Of a stretch of 64,000 bases of DNA, positions 12,001 to 18,388 are shown piece after piece. Source of the DNA: Colwellia sp. MB3u-41 (GTDB taxonomy: Bacteria > Pseudomonadota > Gammaproteobacteria > Enterobacterales > Alteromonadaceae); contig NZ_JACGUT010000047.1 of assembly GCF_014076845.1 (NCBI RefSeq), positions 406,359 through 470,358 of the forward strand. The letters are read 5' to 3'. The position numbers and the translations under genes were made by a program. The notes beneath the pieces are model-generated. The model was not told where the DNA came from. It saw only the letters and a program-made list of their open reading frames with translations, and did not search any database. How positions within the stretch are numbered: the stretch's first letter is position 1; each line of letters starts with the position of its first letter.

Positions 12001-12151
12001 CGATACTTTGCTCACTGACATTAACCGCAAAATTGCCATTTTGAGTAAAAGTATCAAATGTTATTGTTGATGCCATACAAATATTGCTTATCATAACTGA
12101 AACTATAAAAGCAGTTAAAATTGATGGTTTTAGTTTTTTTAAAAATATCAT
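3053..12151 (-). CDS. Giant secreted cadherin/Ig-repeat protein with GlyGly-CTERM-like tail
   Basis: 3032 residues. A signal peptide (about 1-27) is followed by an N-terminal beta domain, cadherin-like and bacterial Ig-like repeats (about 190-760), Calx-beta-like repeats (about 870-1090), He_PIG/putative-Ig repeats (about 1450-2115), more cadherin-like repeats, a Calx-beta-like domain (about 2390-2490), an acidic DSDGDLIPD calcium-binding-type segment (about 2590), a choice-of-anchor U-like domain with CPPPGD and EDGGPNDDDG motifs (about 2630-2800), and two final cadherin-like repeats. Near residue 2990 a Gly-Ser-Gly-Gly stretch, hydrophobic helix and YRRR resemble the GlyGly-CTERM sorting signal processed by rhombosortase in type II secretion hosts. 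Such proteins usually act in adhesion or matrix binding; the ligand cannot be told. About 20 residues after the Arg cluster are unusual. Confidence 0.87.
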   Translation of the reverse strand: MIFLKKLKPSILTAFIVSVMISNICMASTITFDTFTQNGNFAVNVSEQSIVIAVTTENANNIFTQASASVGGASGNIIADTQGDGLTKVIFTFDTIIDITSIQFLEVNDFSTGTYTFTNTTSGSSESTTINANDSTNINGIHGQLATLNLTNVDTMEVIYSGGHFAPGFDDLIFTLSDTNTAPTLTSLSTTYTVTEDVASAIDLSAATFSDTEGDSLTVILAVNSGTIASIDGDGVTDSVTVANSGASSMTIAGSIANIHTYLDTVNKIEVTTANNSLTDITLTVTPNDGALSGASGTSTLSVTSVNDAPTVSIGANQTVGGVGIGGVTQTVNTFASSFNDGDDGTQAISNFIISEANDVNSVVSAVDINNAGNLTYTPASNVEGVATINVQVQDDGLSANGGVDTSSIQTFTISVDTLAPVAPSTPDLATGTDSGDSDSDNITSDTTPTLSGTAESGTTIKLYSDQEGGGSTLLASGSATGGTWDLTTSALTANVTHSITATATDTLGNVGAASSGLSIAIDLTTPTLQILSPADNATGLSSSANISMDFNENIALGTGNITINKSSNNSTVATINVAAHGGQLSITNDTLTINPSANLADNTEYYVLMDATVIDDISGNSYTGISATTDWSFTTADISPPIVTGVTVKDSPNNTDTSMQFTVAFDENANAISTDDFTVTTVSGDATGDVTAVASSGTSVDVTVSNISGAGSIRLDLNAGTNIIDDDANGNNNNGYISTYTSGASHDVDLIAPVISAIVIPNSPHKVGDTVNATITVSTDTDTYILGASTVGGYTLASFSKTNDTTYTASFTITDGGADADAGADIPVSLILSDASGNSNAAFTTAISQVSDAIYANLPDFTLSAADGTLSESGDTEIITASITGSLNNKWPVNLSVPLSFDDTNNSGINNDYSVSGSSITITAGLSSGFITATGIDDAIFDAPSNESFVVSIDTSVLSIGNDNGGDPTIIITDDEVTPVVTLQVSDNTINEDGGMASITATLNNATYANVTVNLSYTGSADDSGIDYNSPSTNITITGGATSGDAVTGITSVNDSVEEGDETIIIDVDTISDGSAVENGTQQQTITITDDDDTTPPVFESSTPTLSTITDAGATLAVDIDEQGDVYYIVVDQADTAPTATQTKAAINYAGATVHASGTIATTSTTGTANIVGLSDAVNYTVYIVAQDTNTNLQADGSMVALNLTTLDTLPNVASITLSGTPAQTASTITYNMVFSDDVINLDINDFTLTLVSGATNVVPVINTVSGSGTSYTVTITTGVTVGDIRLDLNAGTDIVDESNNIPVGYITGEVHSVNTNLSPTIVEATNSVGPFDIDEDVKTSLDLSDVFTADDNGNEITVTLSSDNGLLFAKDGNSTVSSTTIAGSQVFGTSSITLTGLSADINTFLNDSDRIKFQTTLNNTDVSTLTITSNDWFEAGTGLSKTITINAINDAPAISGAPATSVVDGNAYSFTPAASDIENETLSFTITNQPTWAIFDDATGKLSGNPTPAHVGTTSGIVIRVIDSNGAGNDLASFNVEVTTSNAAPVITQGTNTTVVMSEDGSPTAFSLTLDATDANSNPLTWSISSQATKGSASASGTGNSQAISYTPTNHYFGADSFVVNVSDGLVNDTITVNVTVSSVNDLPNFTSTGVTAATENSNYNYNIIASDSDDTNLTIIATTQPTWLTVADNGNGTATLSGLPTNANVGNNSVVLSVVDNENAAAIQSFTVVVSNTNDAPVITGTPIITVAQDSSYSFTPSVADVDAGDTQTFSITNKPSWAGFSAITGAITGTPTNDDVGVTAGIVITATDSAGATASLTAFSVTVSNTNDAPVITGTPITTVAQDKAYRFTPSVSDVDAGDTQTFSITNKPSWAGFSATTGALTGTPTNDDVGVTAGIVITATDSAGATASLTAFSVTVLNINDAPVITGTPAITVAQDEAYNFTPSVSDADAGDTSTFSVTNKPSWAAFSATTGALTGTPTNDDVGVTAGIVITATDSASATASLTAFSVTVSNTNDAPVITGTPATTIAEDVAYSFTPSVTDADADAGDTQTFSITNEPSWAAFSATTGALNGTPSKSDIGITSGIIISVTDSGNASASLMAFNLEVVDINQAPVAADVSETLAEDSDTFVTLTATDNDEGDELTFIIASEPSQGKLTASLDNTAQWQYTPEADYQGEDSFTYMVNDGDVDSAPATVTLTITSVNDAPIATDDDITLAFNETGVYILDVLSNDSDIENDELTITNASASIGSVSIDDNQLVYQAQEGVQGVISLDYVINDGHKTQDNGSAKARVTLFIDGGINAQLPIITLPEDVIANATALFTKVDLGVATAVDNAGQILPVSLVDGTTLFRPGNNVAYWQAEDSQGLKSVASQSVVVYPLITMSQNKTSVEGTSHDVEIYLNGTSPVYPVTVGYSVSGSADANDHTLIAGEIVINSGEVGTISFDVLADDMAEESETLIITLDDTLNLGAKSAYTLTITEQNIAPQVTYRVTQDNEQRLLIESNAGQVVIQTEVFDSNTLDTHQYQWLDSESELVDVDSDETIYTFNTAGLTAGIQTLNLVVTDNGDTPLSTTTNIYLVITDTLAVLTDVDSDGDLIPDNEEGLGDDDFDGIPNYLDVPSACNVMPQQVSESQLFLVEGESGVCLRKGATVANNQSGGLELTPDEVQNDENTLNVGGIFDFIAYGLPQAGQSYNLVLPQRLPIPADALYRKFTPVNGWVEFVVDVNNKFASSEGSFGFCPPPGDASWTIGLNEGHWCVQLTIEDGGPNDDDGSANGSIVDPGGVAVLIDTNHFPVAEAETTSTALNTPITIDVLLNDSDEDNDVLTINSASVDFGVVDIAINIQQLIYTPPISFIGVATINYGVSDGRGGTSYADVTVNIIENQAPVAQNDSASTDDRTAIIIAPLLNDSDGNDDTLTLISADAEQGSVTIGTDNTLIYTPKTGFDGNDIITYTIDDGNGGKAIGQITVSVKAYETITVTNKSGSGGVIAWWFMGIVSLLVYRRRVAWVNSRAVSQQRLTSQGARS
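5800..6960 (-). repeat. Tandem 282-bp repeats inside the giant gene
   Basis: Near-identical units of 282 bp (94 codons) recur; the same GTACC(C/G)GTGATAACCGGTGC stretch begins at about 6072, 6354, 6636 and 6918, exactly 282 bases apart. Each unit encodes one He_PIG-type Ig domain starting NDAPVITGTP and containing NKPSWA(G/A)F and NDDVGVTAGI. A fifth, more divergent unit follows toward 5800 and has an extra Asp-Ala pair. The close identity suggests recent duplication or gene conversion, so copy number may vary among strains or be collapsed in assemblies. Confidence 0.9.
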
Positions 12152-12165
12152 GTTTGAATCCTAAC

Positions 12166-12195
12166 ATTTAACTTTATTTAACTTTATTTAACTGT
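12166..12195. repeat. 10-bp tandem repeat just upstream of the giant gene
   Basis: ATTTAACTTT occurs twice in tandem followed by a partial third copy (ATTTAACTGT), starting 15 bases upstream of the giant gene start codon at 12151. It occupies the leader or promoter side of that gene and could change length by slippage. Confidence 0.7.
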
Positions 12196-12210
12196 ATTTT
12201 ATTTTATTTT

Positions 12211-12370
12211 TATACCAATTTCACTAATTATCTGTGCATTTTTACTGGTTAAAACAACCAGCTACTGCGTTATTTGATAATTAGAACAACTGGTTATTAA
12301 AATAAACGCCTTGTGTTTGGTCATTTTTCCTGCGTATAAAGTAGATCACCTAATTAATGAAATTGGTATT
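12211..12370. mobile_element. MITE with IS630-like ends
   Basis: About 160 bp bounded by inverted ends: ATACCAATTTCACTAATTA at the left and its near-perfect reverse complement (TAATTAATGAAATTGGTAT) at the right. The ends match those of the IS630-type relic at 12621-13106, and both sit next to TA, the IS630-family target. There is no coding capacity. It lies only about 60 bases upstream of the giant repeat-protein start codon, so it may carry or disrupt that promoter. Confidence 0.8.
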
Positions 12371-12620
12371 ACCTTTGTGTTTTAAATATAAATAAATTAC
12401 TTTTAGTTATTTAATGCCCCCCAAAACTTGACCTCTTATCTCAAAAAACCACCTGATCACCCATTAAGCTTAGCCATACTTAGTAGCTTATTTGGCATGA
12501 GTGGTTTTCGCAAAGCAATATAATAAAAGAGGTCGGTAACATATGAGATTAATTCTCATATGGCCTCTCGGAACATTTTGAATCCAAAGAGCTAGTACAC
12601 TTTTCGTTAAATCAAGTTGT
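12371..12620. other. Non-coding spacer with a palindrome
   Basis: No gene is supported. An inverted repeat (CATATGAGA, five-base loop, TCTCATATG) lies at about 12540-12562. A TGCCCCCCAAAACTTGACC stretch near 12413 looks somewhat like an IS3-type terminal sequence, but no transposase reading frame follows, so that is only a possibility. Confidence 0.4.
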
Positions 12621-13106
12621 TATACCAATTACACTAATTAACACCCCAAATTGAGCCAATCTCTAAAACATATATTTTTCACCTGTTCTATATTACTTAT
12701 AAAGATATGCCATGCATGACTACAAGATTCAACAATATCGTCATAATCCTTAGAACATTTATTCGCTAATTCATTCTGTCTTAACCACTGCCATACCTGC
12801 TCAACTGGATTCAATTCAGGTGAATAAACTGGCAACTTTATGATGCTAACATTATCAAATTCATCAACAACATTTTCTGTATGCCACCCCGAACATCCAT
12901 TATGACCACGCTGTGTCTACCTGTTTGGGCTCTGTCAGCTCCGTCTTTGATGTGTGATAAAGCTAATAGACGAATTCGCATTCTACCATTGGTCTCTTGA
13001 GCAATAAGTACCTGTAAATTAATAGGCTCTAATTTCTCAGATAATTGTTTTTGAGTAATATATTTCATACCTACAATTAGATTACAAAATTAATGTAATT
13101 GGTATT
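12621..13106 (-). mobile_element. Decayed IS630-family element with internal deletion
   Basis: The ends are inverted repeats (ATACCAATTACACTAATTA left; its near complement ending at about 13105) beside TA. Inside, the minus strand carries the transposase start (MKYITQKQLSEKL, from about 13068), which jumps directly to VVIMD of the DDE domain, then after a frameshift near 12880 the C-terminal part VYSPELNPVEQVW, which contains the last acidic catalytic residue, ending at 12638. Most of the middle of the transposase is missing. The copy is therefore non-autonomous. A full-length relative elsewhere in the genome could still move it, since the ends look intact. Confidence 0.85.
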
Positions 13107-13345
13107 AGTTCAGTCGGTTCCAATGTATAGCATTACGAAACTTGTAACGATGATAAAAAGCTTAACAGCAATAGAAATTTTCAAAAAATTTACTTATGTT
13201 AAAAAACAATTATGGGGTGGAGAATTTTGGTCTGATGGTTATTTTACAAGTACAGTTGGTAAGCATGGCGATGAATCTATGATCCGAAAGTATGTTAAAA
13301 ACCAGGTAATAATTACGAACAGTTCCATCAATGTTTTATTAACTG
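13107..13345 (+). pseudogene. tnpA: Truncated IS200/IS605-type transposase (Y1 Tnp)
   Basis: The reading frame begins at the IS630 relic boundary and encodes VQSVP, IKSLTA, KKQLWGGEFWSDGYF and VGKHGDESMIRKYV, the typical C-terminal half of small IS200-type transposases; the Tyr in IRKYV is in the position of the catalytic tyrosine. The N-terminal half with the His-hydrophobe-His motif is absent and the first few residues of the open frame come from the IS630 end. After KNQ the frame shifts: NNYEQFHQ, which belongs to the family ending, is read in another frame. It is an inactive fragment. Confidence 0.8.
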
Positions 13346-13425
13346 GATACTGGCTGTCCAAAGACTCGTTCAAGGCGAGTTAACATGGCCGGCCTGTCAC
13401 TCTTAATCATGAAAGGAGCGAAGTC

Positions 13426-14649
13426 TTAGACAATGCTCACTCCCCACTTTAATGATTCATAATAACAATTTAAAAGAGTAGCTTCAGAGATCTTATCGGT
13501 TGCAACAAAACTTCGCCCATTTTGGCGATTAGGCACTTCATAATACTTCGCCAACGCTAATAGCTCAGATAACTCTCCTTGCTCATTAGTGAGGGCAAAT
13601 TTAATGTCTTGTGAAAAAATAAAGTCTTTCACTACATCTTTCATTGGTAAGTTTAGTATGGCATCTAAGTTACTTAGTATACCGGTTAAGAAGGCTTTAT
13701 CTTTGAGATGGTTAAATGGTTTTTCTTCAGCGATTAGCTCCATCATTTTAGCGCGAACTAATGACTCTATAAAAAGCTCTGGTGAACTATCAGATGATAA
13801 TGTCGACATGGATATTATCGCGACATACTGCTTTATTTTATTTGTACCCAAATAGGTAATAGCTTGTTTAATTGAAGTGATTTCAATATTACCGCACTCT
13901 GCTGCACTATTAACCAATTTTAATATTCCGCTCACCAAAGTAACATCACGGCTAATAATTTGAGTTAATTGATCAAAATCTAAATTTGGTTTATAGGCTT
14001 CTAAAAATAGTTGAATTAAATTTATTTTCAAAGGTGATACGCAGGTACCTAACTTTATCTCTGGTTTGTGAAAAAAGTATCCTTGGTAGTAGTCAATATC
14101 GATTTTTTTCAGCTGCTGGAATTGCTCATTATTTTCAATACGTTCAGCAATTATTTTTATTTGACTTTCAGTAGAAAGTAATCGTTTTTTAAGTTCCTTA
14201 ATTTGATCATAAGAAACCTCTTCAATATCAATTTTAATAATCGAAATATAAGGGAAAAGGCTATCCCATTTACTTGAAAAGTCATAATCATCCAACGCAA
14301 CCCTATAGCCTTTTTTATGGAGCTGAGAAACATTAAAAATAAGCTCCTCTGATATATTAATAGTCTCTAAAATTTCAACAACGATATCTCTTGGGTTAAA
14401 CAACAAGGGCGAGTTTTGAAGTAATGTGAACTCATCAAAATTAATAAAAGCTAACTTACCAAAACAAACATCGGTTAAATTACCCAGAATATGATTTTGA
14501 AGTATTACTTTTGAGGTTGCTTTTTCAGGAGATGATTCTTTAAATACATTGTCTAAACTATCTCTAAAAAGAAGTTCATAACCTATCGTTTTAAGATTTA
14601 TATCTAAGATAGCTTGTCTTGCAATGAATGTGTTGAACGTTCTTTCCAT
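13426..14649 (-). CDS. EAL-HDOD (YuxH-type) signalling protein, degenerate EAL
   Basis: 407 residues. Residues about 5-205 are an EAL-like domain: FIARQAILD start, YELLFRD in place of ExLxR, EILETI, DDYDF in place of DDFGTG, KIDIEE, AERIEN and a final YYQGYFF. Residues about 210-400 are an HDOD domain (ISRDVTLVSGILKLVNSA, SIKQAITYLG). The same architecture is widespread in marine gammaproteobacteria. Loss of the DDFGTG loop argues against c-di-GMP hydrolysis, so it is more likely a binding or scaffolding protein; this is inference. It is divergent from a FapA/DUF342 gene across a 260-bp shared upstream region, which hints at a link to motility or surface regulation. Confidence 0.88.
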   Translation of the reverse strand: MERTFNTFIARQAILDINLKTIGYELLFRDSLDNVFKESSPEKATSKVILQNHILGNLTDVCFGKLAFINFDEFTLLQNSPLLFNPRDIVVEILETINISEELIFNVSQLHKKGYRVALDDYDFSSKWDSLFPYISIIKIDIEEVSYDQIKELKKRLLSTESQIKIIAERIENNEQFQQLKKIDIDYYQGYFFHKPEIKLGTCVSPLKINLIQLFLEAYKPNLDFDQLTQIISRDVTLVSGILKLVNSAAECGNIEITSIKQAITYLGTNKIKQYVAIISMSTLSSDSSPELFIESLVRAKMMELIAEEKPFNHLKDKAFLTGILSNLDAILNLPMKDVVKDFIFSQDIKFALTNEQGELSELLALAKYYEVPNRQNGRSFVATDKISEATLLNCYYESLKWGVSIV

Positions 14650-14911
14650 TAATAAAACCTATGAATTATTATTATTAAAGGATAGTTACTATTACCAGAA
14701 AATCTACTCTAAATACTTATTAAATAAAATAATATAATATCAACCTATGGTAAGTTGGATGTGCAGTAATATTGAACAAATAAATAACATATTAAAGACT
14801 CAAAAAGCTTAATAACACCTTTTTTTTACTGTATACATTTATTAAGTAACGATAAGAGAATAAACATAGCTCACCTCATTTATTAATGCGATAAAAGTTG
14901 ATGAAAAATAT
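14650..14911. promoter_or_regulatory. Shared upstream region of divergent genes
   Basis: 262 AT-rich bases separate the divergent EAL-HDOD and FapA-like start codons, so both promoters should lie here. I could not assign -35/-10 boxes with confidence. Confidence 0.4.
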
Positions 14912-16585
14912 ATGTGCGATATAACGTTAACCCTTGAAAGTGAAGGTAAAGATTTATTAATGACCATCACTCCTGTTGACGGTCAGCCTAAAGCTAACAT
15001 CAAAAAACTACAAAGAGCATTTACATTATCAGAGTACTCTGCTTTTTTACTTATCGACGGCGCAATGGCGTTACTGCTGGAAGAAGTGGTGAAGGCCAAT
15101 GAAAATAATGAGAAAAAAGAGACCTCCAGCACCTCTTTAATTATTGCTCATGCTGTTGATGCGAGTTTAACTGTCACTATAGGCCCTGAAAACATGTCTG
15201 TGACCCTAGAACTCACTGCAGGGTACAGCGGCAAACAAATAAAAAACGCAAATGTTATAGAAATATTAAAAGAGAACAATATAACCAAAGGCATTATTAA
15301 AGAAAACCTCATTAATATTGTTAGAGATGGCATACAACTTCAACCTGGAAAAAGTATAACGACTGAAATAGCAAAGGGGAAAGCCAGCACGAGTGGAAAA
15401 GATGGATATATAAAATATTTAGTGGATGACCCCGCTGACCGTATTATGTGTCCAAAAAAGCTCGATAATGGCAATGTAGACATGCGTGAATTAGGTGATT
15501 TAATCCACGTAAAAACAGGTAAAAAGTTAGCTAAGTTAATACCGCCAACCGCCGGTGTTAAAGGCTTTAATGTCATTGGAACTATTACTGATGCTGTATC
15601 AGGTGAAACGGCTGTTTTGGAAGAGTCTGACGGCTCATCTTTTTCGGATGAAAACAATAACATTCTCATTGCGACGATTGATGGTATGCCAAAACATTTA
15701 GACAATAGTGTCACAGTTAACACATTACTCGAAGTTGAAAACATTGATGTTGGTACAGGTAATATCCGTTTTGATGGTTCAATTTATGTTAAAGGAAATG
15801 TTTGCGAAGGCATGGAGTTATCTGTAAGTGAAGACATAGTGATAGGTGGAATAGTTGAATCAGCATCGATCGCTGCTGGTGGTAATATATCGATTGCACT
15901 GGGAATTATTGGGCGCCAAGTCTCTGAAGATAACCATTTAGAGAACAACACAGTACTTCAGGCAGAGGGTGATGTTAGTGCGCAGTTTGTGCAATACGCT
16001 GATATTTTTGCAAAAAATGATATTAAAGTGACCCAATATATTTCTCATAGCCAAATTATTGTGGCGGGTGATTTATGGGTCGGCAATATTGCCAATGAAA
16101 AGGCAGATGGCAAAGTTTTTGGTACTTCCGTGCTTGCCGGTGGCTCAGTTCATGTGGGTACTTTAGGGTCTCGTTGTGGGGCAATGACAAACTTTAATTT
16201 AAATTATTGGGTCAATACCACCGAAGAATTAAAAATAAGTGCCCGTGAAAAAGCGGACAAAATAATGAGACGACTACCGAGAATATATCAGTTATTACGC
16301 AAGGCTAATAACCTTAACGACAACAATACTCAACAAATAGAACGCATTAATCAAGCACTAAAACAACATTTACACTTGTTAGGTAAACTCAATAAAAACT
16401 GGTTAGAAAAAGAGAGTACTATAAATAAACATTTGGAGACTTTTGAACTGTCGGTATACAAGTCAATACATTCCGGGGTAAATATTGAAATATCAAATAA
16501 AACGACTGTTTTTAAGCGAGACCATGAAGCAACGCAAGTAAGATGGCTTGAAAATAAAATCAGTGTAGAGCCGATAGTTAATTAA
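14912..16585 (+). CDS. FapA family protein (DUF342)
   Basis: 557 residues. An N-terminal segment of about 170 residues is followed by the FapA/DUF342 core with KDGYIKYLVDD, NGNVDMRELG, IPPTAGVKGFNVIG and then a right-handed parallel beta-helix rich in Gly/Val/Ile turns (GNIRFDGSIYVKGNV, ISIALGIIGRQV, VAGDLWVGNI). The last 100 residues are helical and probably coiled coil. Members of this family are linked to flagellar regulation and polar localisation in Vibrio and other bacteria; the name flagellar assembly protein A comes from such work. No flagellar genes are in the window, so the role here is inferred from family only. The ATG at 14912 sits in a plausible leader. Confidence 0.85.
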   Translation: MCDITLTLESEGKDLLMTITPVDGQPKANIKKLQRAFTLSEYSAFLLIDGAMALLLEEVVKANENNEKKETSSTSLIIAHAVDASLTVTIGPENMSVTLELTAGYSGKQIKNANVIEILKENNITKGIIKENLINIVRDGIQLQPGKSITTEIAKGKASTSGKDGYIKYLVDDPADRIMCPKKLDNGNVDMRELGDLIHVKTGKKLAKLIPPTAGVKGFNVIGTITDAVSGETAVLEESDGSSFSDENNNILIATIDGMPKHLDNSVTVNTLLEVENIDVGTGNIRFDGSIYVKGNVCEGMELSVSEDIVIGGIVESASIAAGGNISIALGIIGRQVSEDNHLENNTVLQAEGDVSAQFVQYADIFAKNDIKVTQYISHSQIIVAGDLWVGNIANEKADGKVFGTSVLAGGSVHVGTLGSRCGAMTNFNLNYWVNTTEELKISAREKADKIMRRLPRIYQLLRKANNLNDNNTQQIERINQALKQHLHLLGKLNKNWLEKESTINKHLETFELSVYKSIHSGVNIEISNKTTVFKRDHEATQVRWLENKISVEPIVN

Positions 16586-16692
16586 CATTCAAACTCTACA
16601 CGAATAAATCATCCAAACGCTTTATTTAAGTGTATATGAACACTTCTTTATAAATTTCCAATTCAAACCACCAAAATAACATCAGCATTATT
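16586..16692. terminator. Convergent spacer with a weak hairpin
   Basis: Between the convergent FapA-like and HflX genes a short inverted repeat, AAGTGT and ACACTT around six bases, lies at about 16627-16644 and is followed by CTTTAT. It could be a weak bidirectional terminator. Confidence 0.35.
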
Positions 16693-18045
16693 TTATAAAT
16701 TCAGCATGCGCTTTTTTAACCTTGCTAAATCAATCGCATTAGACCTTACTGTTAGCTTAATTTCACTGTAGTCGTAATCTTCTTTTGTAACGCTCATGCT
16801 GGATCGAATTTCACCTATAATACCTTTCGCTGTATAAGGAATAACAATTTCTTCTTCAATCATTTCGTTCTCAGCAACGCCAACAATATATTTATGTAGT
16901 TTGGCGATATCAAGCGGATTACGAGCTGAGGTCATCATGGCATCAGGAAATTCTTCAATCAGTACTTGTTGTTGCTCAGCACTAAGTTGGTCTGATTTGT
17001 TCAGTACCAATAACTTTTTACTGTCTTCAACACCCACCTCTTCCAGTACTTCGTGCACGACATCGAGTTGAGAACGAAAAGAAGGATCTGATGCATCTAC
17101 TACATATAACAATAATGAAGCGTCATGGGCTTCTGCTAGGGTTGAATGGAATGAAGCAACTAAGTCATGTGGTAACTTTTTAATAAAGCCAACCGTATCT
17201 GACACTAATATTCGTGGTTGAGTGGCCGGATACAAGGCACGAACCGTGGTATCAAGTGTTGCAAAAAGCTTGTTCTCACCCGCAACATCACTACCCGTTA
17301 TCGCTCGCATCATTGAGGACTTACCCGCATTGGTATACCCGACTAAAGCGACACAAAAAAGCTCTGAACGTTGGGTACGTCGTCCTTTCATTTCATGTTG
17401 AACACTAACCAATTCACGTTTAAGCTCGGCTAATTGATCGCGCACTGCACGGCGATTTAGTTCTAGCGTCGTTTCGCCAGCGCCTTTACCCATTTGACGT
17501 TCTTTATCACCACATGATGTTTCACGAAGTCGTGGCGCCACGTAATTTAAGCGAGCGATTTCAACTTGTAATTTCGCTGTTTTAGTACGGGCATGACGAC
17601 TAAATATTTCAATGATAATGCCAGTACGATCAAATACTTCTACGCCTAATTGATTCTCAACATTACGTAGCTGAGATGGGCTTAAGTCACAATCAAATAC
17701 CACGACGTCGGCACAGCCAAATGGGAGGTTTTCTGAGGGGATATCTGCCGGATTAAGGGTAAGTTCTGCTTCGCCTGCTAAATTTTCATCGTCTTCTACG
17801 CCTTCGACGGCCCCTTGATTACCAGTAAGATGAGCTATTTCGGCCAGTTTACCTAAACCTAATACATTAACTTTTTTAGTTGAACTCTGCTTTTGCGACT
17901 GAGTGCCAACTACTTTAAATCCTAAGGTAGTCACTAAACGTGCAAGTTCTGCAAGTGACTCTGTTGCTTCATCACCCTTAAAATCAGGTGTACAAATAGA
18001 AATAAGTAGAGCGTTGGTAAGTGATGCTTTTGCTGTTGGTTGCAT
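16693..18045 (-). CDS. hflX: HflX-type GTPase
   Basis: 450 residues. The N-terminal HflX domain contains a VVFDCDLSPSQLRNVENQLG segment and DRTGIIIEIFSRHARTKTAKL; a coiled-coil linker follows (residues about 195-220); then the G domain shows G1 GYTNAGKSS, G3 DTVGFIKKLPHDL and G4 NKSD. HflX binds the 50S subunit and splits stalled or hibernating 70S ribosomes under stress. Two features are unusual: it is not beside hfq, the common gammaproteobacterial arrangement, and it carries an acidic insertion (about residues 75-98) plus GKGAGETTLELNRR where most HflX proteins have a GPGETKLE motif. It may be a second, divergent paralogue; the rest of the genome would tell. Confidence 0.88.
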   Translation of the reverse strand: MQPTAKASLTNALLISICTPDFKGDEATESLAELARLVTTLGFKVVGTQSQKQSSTKKVNVLGLGKLAEIAHLTGNQGAVEGVEDDENLAGEAELTLNPADIPSENLPFGCADVVVFDCDLSPSQLRNVENQLGVEVFDRTGIIIEIFSRHARTKTAKLQVEIARLNYVAPRLRETSCGDKERQMGKGAGETTLELNRRAVRDQLAELKRELVSVQHEMKGRRTQRSELFCVALVGYTNAGKSSMMRAITGSDVAGENKLFATLDTTVRALYPATQPRILVSDTVGFIKKLPHDLVASFHSTLAEAHDASLLLYVVDASDPSFRSQLDVVHEVLEEVGVEDSKKLLVLNKSDQLSAEQQQVLIEEFPDAMMTSARNPLDIAKLHKYIVGVAENEMIEEEIVIPYTAKGIIGEIRSSMSVTKEDYDYSEIKLTVRSNAIDLARLKKRMLNL

Positions 18046-18388
18046 AATTTTTTATGTTAGTGCACCTAAGTGCAAACCTAATTTTATATCTAAAGTTGTA
18101 ATATCCTACGCTGTTATAGGTAAGCTTTATAGAGCAATAACAGACTAAATATAGAGTTTATTTTTGTTAATGAAAAATAACTGAACTTTGGCGGTATTAA
18201 ACAACAAATTAAAGACACATAACTTGGCTTAGTACCGTAAACATATCTTAATATTTACCATGGGCTAAAATACCTAAAACTTACTGAATTTTAATAAAAA
18301 AAAAAATCATTTTATCAAGTGTTTTTAGTTTTCTTATTTACAATTATTTGCCTACACTTATATTTTATTTGTAAGTATTAGTATATAA
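18046..18388. promoter_or_regulatory. Divergent upstream region, hflX and solute-binding protein
   Basis: The 343-bp gap holds no recognisable gene. It should contain promoters for both flanking genes. An A10-type homopolymer lies at about 18297-18306. No riboswitch or operator was recognised. Confidence 0.4.

Noticed and set aside
12400..12600. Possible IS3-type end (CCCCCCAAAACTTGACC)
   Set aside because: No transposase remnant or second end could be found; kept only as a note.
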